NCBI GenBank assembly: GCA_017643965.1
Contig: JAEPMM010000059.1
Span: forward strand, 1 to 11,964
Reading direction: 5' to 3'
Length of the DNA: 11,964 bases
From: Marinobacter sp.
GTDB taxonomy: Bacteria > Pseudomonadota > Gammaproteobacteria > Pseudomonadales > Oleiphilaceae
This document shows, piece after piece, positions 5,215 to 11,964 of this stretch. Each line of letters opens with the position of its first letter. The first letter of the stretch is position 1. The position numbers and the translations under genes were made by a program. The notes beneath the pieces were generated by a model. That model was not told where the DNA came from. It ran no database searches and saw nothing but the letters and a program-made list of their open reading frames with translations.

Positions 5215-6501
5215 AGCGCGGATGATCACCCGGCGCGACAGCCGCCACACCAGTGCCACCACCACCAGGTTGACCAGCGACAGCAACAGCAGGAAGCCGG
5301 GGATACCGACGCCCAGAATGCCCAGTACCACAATGCCGGTGAGCGCACTGACCACCATGAACAGGGAATTCATGACGTTCAGGGCGGCGATGATCCGGGC
5401 GCGTTTGAAGCGGGGCGTCTCATGCTGGATGAAGGCGTACAGCGGCACAATGAACAGGCCGCCGCACACGCCGATGCCGAGCAGGTCGAGCAGCACCCGC
5501 AGGTAAACCGGATCGGACACCAGCGTCCACCAGGTGCTGGCCACCGGTTCCGCGGGCACTGAAAAGTACAGATCGACGCCGAACAACGACAACCCGGCAG
5601 CGCCCCAAGGCACCAGCTTGAGAGTGATGTGATGGCCGGTGAGCTTTTCACAGAGCATGGAGCCGATGGAAATGCCGATGGTGAAGATGGCCAGCAACAG
5701 GGTCACCACGGTCTCATCGCCGAGCAGATTGGTCTTGGCAAAGTTGGGAAACTGGGTGAGATAGGCCGCGCCGAGGAACCAGAACCAGGAAATCGCCAGG
5801 ATCGCCAGCAGGACCTGGCGCTGCTCCGCGGCCAGGGTCAGCAGGCGCCAGGTTTCTTTCACCGGGCGCAGACGCTCCCGCGGCGCGGCCCCACGGTTAT
5901 CGGTGGCCGGCACCTGCCGCGCGGCCAGATAGCCGAGAAGCGCCATGGCCAGAACGCCAATGGCGGCCAGCCGGGCCGCGGCCTCGAACCCCATCAGCAC
6001 GCCCGCGGCATTGGTGCCCAGAAGTATCGCCACAAAGGTGCCCATGCCCACCAGGGCGTTGCCGCCAACCAGTTCGTCGTCCGCCAGCACCTGCGGCAGG
6101 ATGGCGTATTTGACCGGCCCGAAGAAGGTGGATTGGGTGCCCATCAGGAACAGCAACACCAGCAGCAACTCGTACCAGCCAAACCACAGCCCGACCGCCG
6201 CCGTGGCCATAATGCCGATTTCCAGCAGTTTCACCGCACGGATGATGCGGGACTTCTCCAGGCTGTCCGCCAGCTGACCCGCCATGCCGGAGAACAGGAA
6301 GAACGGCAGGATGAACAGAAACGCGGCGAAATTGACCACCACGTCGACCGACAGGCCCATCAGCCCGCCGGCACTGTAGGTGACCAGCAGCAACAGGGCA
6401 TTCTTGTAAAGGTTGTCGTTGAAGGCGCCGGAAAACTGGGTCAGGTAAAACGGCAGAAAACGGCGCTGGCCCAGCAATCGGAACTGGCTGTGTTGGGTCA
6501 T
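5206..6501 (-). CDS. LplT-like MFS transporter (lysophospholipid-transporter type)
   Basis: This is a 431-residue integral membrane protein with about 12 hydrophobic segments, consistent with the major facilitator superfamily. The N-terminal TQFSGAFNDNLYKNALLLLV, the LADSLEKSRIIRAVK loop and the FFGPVKYAILPQVLADDELVGGNALV segment are typical of LplT and of the transporter half of fused MFS-acyltransferase-ligase (Aas-type) proteins. LplT flips lyso-phosphatidylethanolamine inward for re-acylation by Aas. Here there is no PlsC acyltransferase or AMP-ligase domain after the transporter, so any re-acylation partner is encoded elsewhere. Substrate is inferred from the family. I chose ATG 6501 because AGGA lies 6 bases upstream. 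An in-frame ATG at 6534 would add 11 unconserved residues (MPPPCTRTGPF). The stop codon lies inside a perfect DnaA box. Confidence 0.85.
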   Translation of the reverse strand: MTQHSQFRLLGQRRFLPFYLTQFSGAFNDNLYKNALLLLVTYSAGGLMGLSVDVVVNFAAFLFILPFFLFSGMAGQLADSLEKSRIIRAVKLLEIGIMATAAVGLWFGWYELLLVLLFLMGTQSTFFGPVKYAILPQVLADDELVGGNALVGMGTFVAILLGTNAAGVLMGFEAAARLAAIGVLAMALLGYLAARQVPATDNRGAAPRERLRPVKETWRLLTLAAEQRQVLLAILAISWFWFLGAAYLTQFPNFAKTNLLGDETVVTLLLAIFTIGISIGSMLCEKLTGHHITLKLVPWGAAGLSLFGVDLYFSVPAEPVASTWWTLVSDPVYLRVLLDLLGIGVCGGLFIVPLYAFIQHETPRFKRARIIAALNVMNSLFMVVSALTGIVVLGILGVGIPGFLLLLSLVNLVVVALVWRLSRRVIIRACG

Positions 6502-6535
6502 AAACGGTCCTGTTCTGGTGCACGGGGGCGGCACT

Positions 6536-6574
6536 GCGCCCCACCGAAGTGCGATCTTTGGTGACCCGGGGCGC
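6536..6574. repeat. Two-part hairpin in the divergent intergenic region
   Basis: Outer arms GCGCCCC (6536-6542) and GGGGCGC (6568-6574) are perfect complements. Inside, CACCGAAG (6542-6549) pairs with CTTTGGTG (6556-6563) around the 6-base loop TGCGAT, with one G-U pair in plus-strand RNA. It lies 35-73 bases upstream of the MFS start, so it would be in that gene's leader if transcription begins beyond it. There is no T-run on either side. It could be an RNA structure or a dyad operator. Confidence 0.45.
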
Positions 6575-6613
6575 CTTGGCCAATTACTGCCGCCTTTAAC
6601 CCCATGATCGTGA

Positions 6614-6650
6614 CGAAATCTCGACGATTGGCACGAATCTCGCGATGGCA
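6614..6650 (+). repeat. Imperfect tandem repeat upstream of the EAL gene
   Basis: Unit 1 (6614-6633) is CGAAATCTCGACGATTGGCA. Unit 2 (6634-6650) is CGAATCTCGCGATGGCA, identical except for three single-base deletions. The copies abut directly. They overlap the sigma54-like element, so they may be a duplicated regulatory motif or a decayed duplication. Confidence 0.5.
6629..6644 (+). promoter_or_regulatory. Sigma54-like promoter of the EAL gene
   Basis: TGGCACGAATCTCGCG has the essential GG (6630-6631), ten bases, then GC (6642-6643), and matches TGGCACG of the -24 box fully. The -12 box departs from consensus (TCGC instead of TTGC). Transcription would start near 6655, leaving about 90 bases of leader. 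A sigma70-like -10 TATAGT (6681-6686) nearby has no good -35. A small inverted repeat ACCGG/CCGGT (6663-6676) lies between them. Sigma54 control of a cyclic-di-GMP enzyme would be plausible but is inferred. Confidence 0.4.
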
Positions 6651-6746
6651 GAGGGAGATCCTACCGGCGGTCCGGTTCTTTATAGTCCCGATTCGCCGTC
6701 ATCACCAACGGCCAGGATGGCTTTACGTTAACGCAGGTTCCTGACC

Positions 6747-8021
6747 ATGAGTCGTGTTGTTGCTCTTGCCCGGTCTGGCCTTGACCAGAGCCGGGCGCCA
6801 GACGTTGCGGCGATCATCACTGAACACCGGTTTGACTCAGTGTATCAGACCATCCTCAGCCCCACCCACCAGAAACTGGTGGGTTACGAAGCGCTGATGC
6901 GCGCCTCCCGCGACGGCCAGGCGCTGTCACCCGCGGACATCTTCACAAAAGCCACCGAGCTTGGCCAGAGCGCCGAGCTCGATCGTTTCCTGCTGCACCT
7001 GCATCTGGACAACTTCCAGGCCGGGTCCCAGCCGGCGTGGCTGTTCGTCAATATCAACCCGGACACCTGCATTCACCCGGAAGCCTCGCTGGAGCGGCTC
7101 GCCCACCACTGCCGCCAATCCGGTATTCATCCGGAACGTCTGGTGCTGGAGCTGGTGGAAACCTCCGCGGACGATCCCCAGGCGCTGCTGGCCTTTGTCG
7201 AACTGGCGAAAACCTTCGGCTTCCAGATCGCCATCGATGATTTCGGCATGGGCGACTCCAACTTCGAACGCCTGTGGCGTATGAATCCGCTGATTGTGAA
7301 GCTCGATCGCAGCCTGCTGGTGAATGCGGAGTGCCACACCCGCGCCCGCTTGCTGCTGGAGAGCCTGGTGCGCATGATCCGTGAGAGCGGCAGCCTGGTG
7401 CTGCTGGAAGGTGTGGAAACCGAAACCCAGGCCCGCATTGCCCTGGATACCGAAGCGGACCTGCTGCAGGGATTTCTGTTCGCGCGACCCGGCACCGTTG
7501 ATACCGGCACGGTGACCCGCGCCGAACAGGCCCTGCGCCGCACAATCGAATGTTCCAGTGCATGCGGACTGCGGGATGTGCAAGATCATGAGGGCTTTCT
7601 GCGGTTGCTGCGGCTGGAAATCATGGACGCCTGCCATCAACTGGCGCGCGGCCTGTCGTTTGACCAGGCCTGCACCAGCCTGCTGCAGGTGGACGGGGTG
7701 AAACGCTGTTTCGTGCTCAATCAGGCAGGTGTGCAGCAGGGGAACCTTGCCCGGGCCACGCCGGACATCCGCCGCGGCAGTTTCAATCCGCTGTATCATT
7801 CGGCCGGCGCCTGCTGGTCACACCGGGAATATTTCCGCAACGCCCAGGCACGGCCCCAGCATATCAGTGTCTCCCGCCCCTACGTGGCGTTGCCGGATGC
7901 CAAACGCACGGTCACGCTATCGACCAGCATCTGTACCGAGCTTGGCCAGCAGGTGGTGTGCGTGGATCTGCACCCGGACGAACTGTTCGACGGACAACTG
8001 GCTTTTCCCGCCACGCTCTAG
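6747..8021 (+). CDS. Cyclic-di-GMP phosphodiesterase: EAL domain with C-terminal Cache/YkuI_C-like domain
   Basis: The 424-residue protein has no evident signal peptide or transmembrane segment, so it is probably cytoplasmic. An EAL domain fills about 25-255, and the usual catalytic set is visible: E48 (EALMR), N102 (FVNIN), E135 (LELVET), D164-D165 (IDDFG), K185 (VKLD), E221 (LEGVET) and Q241 (LLQGF). It should therefore cleave c-di-GMP to pGpG. There is no GGDEF domain. Residues about 285-420 look like a Cache/PAS-type sensor, with WSHREYF near 357-363 and ISVSRPYVALPDAKRTVTLS near 373-392. This is the N-EAL plus C-sensor order of Bacillus YkuI (EAL followed by YkuI_C). The ligand is unknown. 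An in-frame TAA at 6729-6731 limits any upstream start, and AGG at 6735-6737 gives a 9-base spacing. The gene converges with the RND operon. Confidence 0.9.
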   Translation: MSRVVALARSGLDQSRAPDVAAIITEHRFDSVYQTILSPTHQKLVGYEALMRASRDGQALSPADIFTKATELGQSAELDRFLLHLHLDNFQAGSQPAWLFVNINPDTCIHPEASLERLAHHCRQSGIHPERLVLELVETSADDPQALLAFVELAKTFGFQIAIDDFGMGDSNFERLWRMNPLIVKLDRSLLVNAECHTRARLLLESLVRMIRESGSLVLLEGVETETQARIALDTEADLLQGFLFARPGTVDTGTVTRAEQALRRTIECSSACGLRDVQDHEGFLRLLRLEIMDACHQLARGLSFDQACTSLLQVDGVKRCFVLNQAGVQQGNLARATPDIRRGSFNPLYHSAGACWSHREYFRNAQARPQHISVSRPYVALPDAKRTVTLSTSICTELGQQVVCVDLHPDELFDGQLAFPATL

Positions 8022-8031
8022 CGCCGGCGCT
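8020..8031. repeat. Perfect palindrome filling the convergent gene junction
   Basis: AGCGCCGGCGCT is a perfect 12-bp palindrome. It starts in the TAG stop of the EAL gene and ends on the first base of the RND stop codon complement. With one bulged C it extends to TCT/AGA arms. No T-run follows on either strand, so it is not a standard intrinsic terminator, although it could help end both converging transcripts. Confidence 0.45.
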
Positions 8032-11000
8032 CAGAACTCGTCGGCGCGTTTCTGCGGCGCCGCCGCCAGACCCTGGCCGCCGGCCGATCCCCGGGCCTGC
8101 CTCTCCAGTTCCAGCTCCACCGCATTGGTGGACTTGGCGAAGCGCGCCAGCAGGTTATACAGCACAGGTATAATGAACAGGGTGAGGGTGGTGGCAAAGA
8201 TCAGCCCCCCGAGAATGACCACCCCGATGGACGCACGGCTTTCCGCCCCGGCGCCGGTGGCAACCACCAGGGGTATGGCCCCGAAGACGGTGGAAATGGT
8301 GGTCATCAACACCGGGCGGAAGCGCAGGATGGCGCCTTCGAGGATCGCGTCCTTGACCTCGTAGCCCTTATCCCGCAGCTGGTTGGCAAACTCCACGATC
8401 AGGATGCCGTTCTTTGCCATCAAGCCCAGCAACATCACGATCCCGATCTGGCTGTAGATGTTCAGGCTGATACCGGCCCAGAACAACGCAAACAGTGCCC
8501 CGGTGATCGCCAGCGGCACCGACAACATGATGATCAGCGGGTGGATCCAGCTTTCGAACTGCGCCGCCAGCACCAGGAAAACTATCAGGAACGCCAGCCC
8601 GAACGTCAGATAGATCGCGGCCGAGGATTCCTCGAACTCCCGGCTCAGACCCTTGTAGCTGATCCGCGCCTCCGGCGGCAGGTTATCCACCGCCAGATTG
8701 TTGAGGTAAGTCAGCGCCGAACCCAGGTCGTAACCGTCGGCCAGTGACCCGCTGATCACCACCGCCGGCAGCCGGTCAATACGCCGCAGATCCGGGTTGG
8801 CACCAATCTCGTTCACCGACACCAGCGCCTGTAACGGGATCAGATCGCCCCCCGCCCGTGGGCGCAGGAATACCTGACCCAGGTCTTCCGGGGTTGCGCG
8901 ATCGGCGTCAGCCGCCTGCACGATGACATCGTATTCGCGGCCGCGGTCCACATAGGTGGTCACTTGCCGCGACGCCAGCATGGTCTGCAGGGTCAGGCCC
9001 ACATCCTCGATGGTGATGTCCAGGTCGGCGGCGCGCTCGCGATCGATATTAACCCGCAGTTCCGGCCGGGTGAGTTCGAAATCGGTCTCCAGATTCAGCA
9101 GGTTGGGGTTTTCCTTGGCCCGTTCCAGCAACTCCTCGCTCCAGGCCTGCACCGATTCATAATCCGGGCCGCCAACCACGATCTCCACCGGCTGGTTGAA
9201 ACCACGCTGACCCAGACCTGGCGGGTTGACCGCCACGGCGCGAATTCCGGGGATCTGCGACAACTTGCCCCGCAGCTCGCTGGTCACCTGCTGCTGTTTG
9301 ATGTCACGTTCATCCCAGGGCCCCAGGCCCATGATCATGAATGCGTTATCGGCCTCGTTGCGGAACCCGACGATGGACAGCAAACGGTTGGCCGTGCCGT
9401 CTTCCAGATAAGGGATCAGCTGCTCTTCGGCTTTGCGCACGTGGTGATCGGTGTATTCAACCGTGGAGCCGCGGGGCGCACTGACCGGCATGATGATCAC
9501 ACCCCGGTCTTCCGTGGGGGCCAGTTCCTGGGGCAGTTTCGGAAACACCACGGCAATCAGCACCATGCCCACCAGACCGAGGCCGATCAGCAGGCCGGGC
9601 TGGCGCAACGAAAACCGCAACATGCGCTCGTAACCCCGGGTCAGCCCGTTCAAGCCGTTTTCGATAAAGGTCCAGGCGCGGTGGCCCTCGGCGGTTTCGG
9701 GGCTGTGTTTCAGCCATTTGGAGCACAGCATCGGCGCCAGTGTCAGGGCCACCAGGCTGGACACCACCACGGCCGCCGCCAGAGTAAAGCCGAACTCGGC
9801 GAAAAGCCGGCCGATGTTGCCGCCCATGAACGAGATGGGCACAAACACCGCCACCAGGGTAAGCGTGGTGGCAATGACGGCAAAAGCGACCTGTTTGGCG
9901 CCCCGATAGGATGCCAGCAACGGCGGTTCGCCATCGTCGATGCGGCGCTGGATGTTCTCCAGCATCACGATGGCGTCATCCACCACCAGGCCGATGGCAA
10001 GAATCACCGCCAGCAGAGTCAGCACGTTGATGGAAAAGCCCAGCGCGCCGAGACCGATGAACGCCCCGATCACCGCCACCGGAATGGTGACCGCCGGGAT
10101 CAGGGTGGCCCGCCACGAACGCAGGAACACGAAAATAACCAGAATCACCAGCGACACGGCGATGGCGAGGGTGATCATGACCTCCTTGATCGAGGCGCGG
10201 ATAAAAATGGACTCGTCGTAGCTTTCGGCGATGGTGACTTCCGGGGGCAGGGTATCGCGGATCTTCTCCAGCTCCGCGGTCACCAGATCGGACACCGCCA
10301 CGGTGTTGGCCTTGGACTGGCGGATGATGCCCATGCCGATGGCGGTCTGGCCGTTGGCCCGCAGCCGGCTGGTGTCGGATTCCACCCCCATCTGCACGTT
10401 GGCCACCTCGCCCAGACGCAACAGGTCATTGCCGTCGCGGCGAATCACCAGCTCGCGGAATTCCTCCACGGTGGACAGGCGGCCTTCGGCACGCACGGTG
10501 AAATCGCGGATGGAGGATTCCACCGATCCCGCCGGCAATTCGATGTTGTTGGCGCGCAAGGCGCGCTCCACTTCCGCCACGGTGATGTCGCGGGCGGCCA
10601 GCCGCTCCCGGTCGAGCCAGACCCGGATAGCATAGCGACGTTCGCCACCGATGCGGACATCGGCCACGCCATCGAGCACCGACAAGCGGTCGGCCAGCAC
10701 CCGGTCGGCAAAATCGCTGAGCTCGGCACTGTCCCAGACATCGCTGCGCAGGGTCACCCACATCATCGGGCGGGCATCGGAATCGGCCTTGCTGACCACC
10801 GGCGGGTCGGCTTCTTCCGGCAACTCATTACTGACCCGGGACACCGCATCGCGGACATCGTTGGCGGCAATGTCGACATTGCGGGAAGTGTTGAATTCAA
10901 TACTGGTGCGGGATTCCCCCTGTTCGGTGGAGGATTCGATGGAGCGGATGCCTTCAATGCCGCTGATCGCGCCCTCGATGACCTGGGTGATCTGCGTATC

Positions 11001-11177
11001 CACCACTTCCGCGGCGGCGCCGATGTAATCGGTGGAAATGGACACCACCGGCGGATCAATATCCGGGTATTCGCGCACCGGCAGACCGAACAGGGCGGCC
11101 AGGCCGAACACCAGGATCAACAGACTCAGAACCGTGGCGAAGACCGGCCGTTTGATGGAAATATCGGAAAGAATCAT
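8031..11177 (-). CDS. RND multidrug efflux pump, HAE1 family inner-membrane subunit
   Basis: This proton-driven trimeric pump captures hydrophobic or amphiphilic compounds from the periplasm and outer leaflet and exports them through an adaptor and outer-membrane channel. At 1048 residues it has the standard AcrB-type length. The N-terminus is the usual short cytoplasmic segment and first membrane helix (SIKRPVFATVLSLLIL), followed by the REYPDIDPP start of the first periplasmic domain. The TM4 proton-relay pair is D400-D401 (LVVDDAIVMLENIQRR), and the TM10 lysine is K922 (MAKNGILIVEFANQ); RFRPVLMTT follows. A second large periplasmic loop lies between. The last 25 residues are polar and Ala/Gly-rich. 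It starts 3 bases after the adaptor stop, with GGAG 9 bases before the ATG, so coupled translation is likely. Substrates cannot be predicted. MexF, MdtB/C or TriC-like names would be guesses. Confidence 0.96.
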   Translation of the reverse strand: MILSDISIKRPVFATVLSLLILVFGLAALFGLPVREYPDIDPPVVSISTDYIGAAAEVVDTQITQVIEGAISGIEGIRSIESSTEQGESRTSIEFNTSRNVDIAANDVRDAVSRVSNELPEEADPPVVSKADSDARPMMWVTLRSDVWDSAELSDFADRVLADRLSVLDGVADVRIGGERRYAIRVWLDRERLAARDITVAEVERALRANNIELPAGSVESSIRDFTVRAEGRLSTVEEFRELVIRRDGNDLLRLGEVANVQMGVESDTSRLRANGQTAIGMGIIRQSKANTVAVSDLVTAELEKIRDTLPPEVTIAESYDESIFIRASIKEVMITLAIAVSLVILVIFVFLRSWRATLIPAVTIPVAVIGAFIGLGALGFSINVLTLLAVILAIGLVVDDAIVMLENIQRRIDDGEPPLLASYRGAKQVAFAVIATTLTLVAVFVPISFMGGNIGRLFAEFGFTLAAAVVVSSLVALTLAPMLCSKWLKHSPETAEGHRAWTFIENGLNGLTRGYERMLRFSLRQPGLLIGLGLVGMVLIAVVFPKLPQELAPTEDRGVIIMPVSAPRGSTVEYTDHHVRKAEEQLIPYLEDGTANRLLSIVGFRNEADNAFMIMGLGPWDERDIKQQQVTSELRGKLSQIPGIRAVAVNPPGLGQRGFNQPVEIVVGGPDYESVQAWSEELLERAKENPNLLNLETDFELTRPELRVNIDRERAADLDITIEDVGLTLQTMLASRQVTTYVDRGREYDVIVQAADADRATPEDLGQVFLRPRAGGDLIPLQALVSVNEIGANPDLRRIDRLPAVVISGSLADGYDLGSALTYLNNLAVDNLPPEARISYKGLSREFEESSAAIYLTFGLAFLIVFLVLAAQFESWIHPLIIMLSVPLAITGALFALFWAGISLNIYSQIGIVMLLGLMAKNGILIVEFANQLRDKGYEVKDAILEGAILRFRPVLMTTISTVFGAIPLVVATGAGAESRASIGVVILGGLIFATTLTLFIIPVLYNLLARFAKSTNAVELELERQARGSAGGQGLAAAPQKRADEF

Positions 11178-11180
11178 CCG

Positions 11181-11964
11181 TTACGACTCCAGCGAGGTGA
11201 CAAAGCGGTTTTCCGGAATCGCCTTGTCGTCCTCCACCACCTCGATGCGGTCGCCGCTGCTGAGCCGGTCCTGGCCGGTGATGATCACCGGATCCTCGAG
11301 CGTCAGGCCCTCCGCCACTTCCACCAGACCGGGTTTGCGGGAGCCGAGGGTCACCGAGACCCGACGGGCCTTGCCGTCCTCGGCAATGAACACATACTTG
11401 TCGGCACCGCGGAGCAACACCGCCTGCTCCGGAATCACCAGCGCCTCACGCTCTCGCAGGGTCAGGTTCGCCGCCATGAACTGGCCAGGGCGCAGCTTGC
11501 CGTCGGGATTGTCGATCAATGCCCGCACCGGCAGGGTACGGCTGAGTTCATTGATGCGGGTACCCAGCTCCACCAGTTCACCGTTGAAGCCTTCCTCCGG
11601 ATAGGCCGGAGAACTGCCGCGGACCTGCTGACCCAGGGTGATCTGGCCGAGGAACCGTTCCGGCACGGAAAAACCGAGCTCCATGCGATCGGTGGAATCC
11701 AGCGTGGCGACGGCGGTGCCGGCGCTCAGGTACGCCCCCATACTGATGTCACTGAGCCCCACCACACCACCGAAAGGCGCGGTGATGCGGTGATTGTCGA
11801 GACGGGTTCTGGCGGACTCGAGCTGAGCCTGCGCCACTTCCAGGGTGGTGCGCAATTCGTCCACCTGGGACTGGGAAATGCTGTTGTTGGTGCGCAGGCT
11901 GCGGGCCCGGTCATACTGGCGACGGGCATCGGCCACTTCCGCCTCGGACATGCGCACGTCCGCC
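11181..11964 (-). CDS. RND efflux periplasmic adaptor (membrane fusion protein), 5' end outside window
   Basis: This is the adaptor subunit that bridges the RND pump and an outer-membrane channel in the periplasm. The reading frame stays open to the window edge, so the signal sequence and first half-hairpin are missing; about 260 residues are visible. First comes the descending coiled-coil helix (rich in Q, R, L, around SQVDELRTTLEVAQAQLESAR). Then comes the second half of the lipoyl domain with the classic ITAPFGGVVGLSDISMGAYL. The beta-barrel region follows (MELGFSVPERFLGQITLGQQV, LRPGQFMAANLTL). The membrane-proximal domain ends it (VIPEQAVLLRGADKYVFIAEDGKARRV). It precedes the pump gene by only 3 bases, so both form one operon. 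No regulator or outer-membrane factor is visible. Confidence 0.94.
   Translation of the reverse strand, partial: ADVRMSEAEVADARRQYDRARSLRTNNSISQSQVDELRTTLEVAQAQLESARTRLDNHRITAPFGGVVGLSDISMGAYLSAGTAVATLDSTDRMELGFSVPERFLGQITLGQQVRGSSPAYPEEGFNGELVELGTRINELSRTLPVRALIDNPDGKLRPGQFMAANLTLREREALVIPEQAVLLRGADKYVFIAEDGKARRVSVTLGSRKPGLVEVAEGLTLEDPVIITGQDRLSSGDRIEVVEDDKAIPENRFVTSLES

Noticed and set aside
5897..6583. 228-codon minus-strand frame overlapping the MFS gene
   Set aside because: It is a different frame of the same strand; the real frame shows membrane helices and LplT-type motifs, while this one is rich in Gly, Arg and Ala without motifs.
6927..7799. 290-codon minus-strand frame opposite the EAL gene
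   Set aside because: The plus-strand frame carries the full EAL catalytic motif set, and the antisense frame is low-complexity in Gln, Ala and Gly.
9434..9450. CACGTG core resembling parS inside the RND gene
   Set aside because: The flanking bases (TTGCG and GTGAT) do not match the parS arms, and it lies in conserved pump coding sequence.

Overview
The window looks like chromosomal DNA of a GC-rich marine-type gammaproteobacterium. MnmG, RsmG, ParA and ParB all read like gammaproteobacterial core proteins. The GC-rich coding sequence with many shadow frames, together with the gene content, would fit an Alcanivorax-like or other Oceanospirillales/Pseudomonadales-type genome. That placement is an impression from protein similarity and was not tested.

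Left part (1-4849, all on the minus strand): in transcription order the genes are mnmG, rsmG, parA, parB and then atpI, whose 3' end leaves the window. This is the classic origin-proximal cluster. It covers tRNA wobble modification (MnmG), 16S rRNA methylation (RsmG), chromosome segregation (ParA/ParB) and the start of the F-type ATP synthase operon (AtpI). The first four genes are tightly packed with gaps of 9, 16 and 38 bases. atpI is separated by about 200 bases that carry a near-consensus sigma70 promoter and a pair of 15-bp direct repeats spaced 32 bp apart.

Middle (4850-5205): this is the only gene-free stretch longer than 300 bases. It has an AT-rich core (about 26% GC over 5131-5200), two perfect DnaA boxes (one just inside, one overlapping the adjacent gene end), a third near-perfect box, and a sequence matching the core of the E. 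coli origin 13-mer. With mnmG next door and no mnmE upstream of it, the arrangement resembles the gidA-oriC side of enteric and vibrio chromosomes. I propose it as a candidate replication origin. The rightmost DnaA box contains the stop codon of the next gene.

Right part (5206-11964): a minus-strand LplT-like lysophospholipid-transporter-type MFS protein is divergent from a plus-strand cyclic-di-GMP phosphodiesterase. The latter has an intact EAL domain followed by a Cache/YkuI_C-like C-terminal sensor domain. Their shared 245-base intergenic region holds a hairpin, an imperfect tandem repeat and a sigma54-like promoter. The phosphodiesterase gene converges on an RND efflux operon on the minus strand: a periplasmic adaptor (truncated by the window edge) followed 3 bases later by a complete HAE1-type RND pump. 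No outer-membrane channel gene is visible here. Only 9 bases separate the two convergent stop codons, and a perfect 12-bp palindrome fills that junction.

I found no rRNA, tRNA, CRISPR array, insertion sequence or phage gene. I do not see a convincing wholly new system. The most interesting features are the candidate origin and the regulatory sequences in the intergenic regions.
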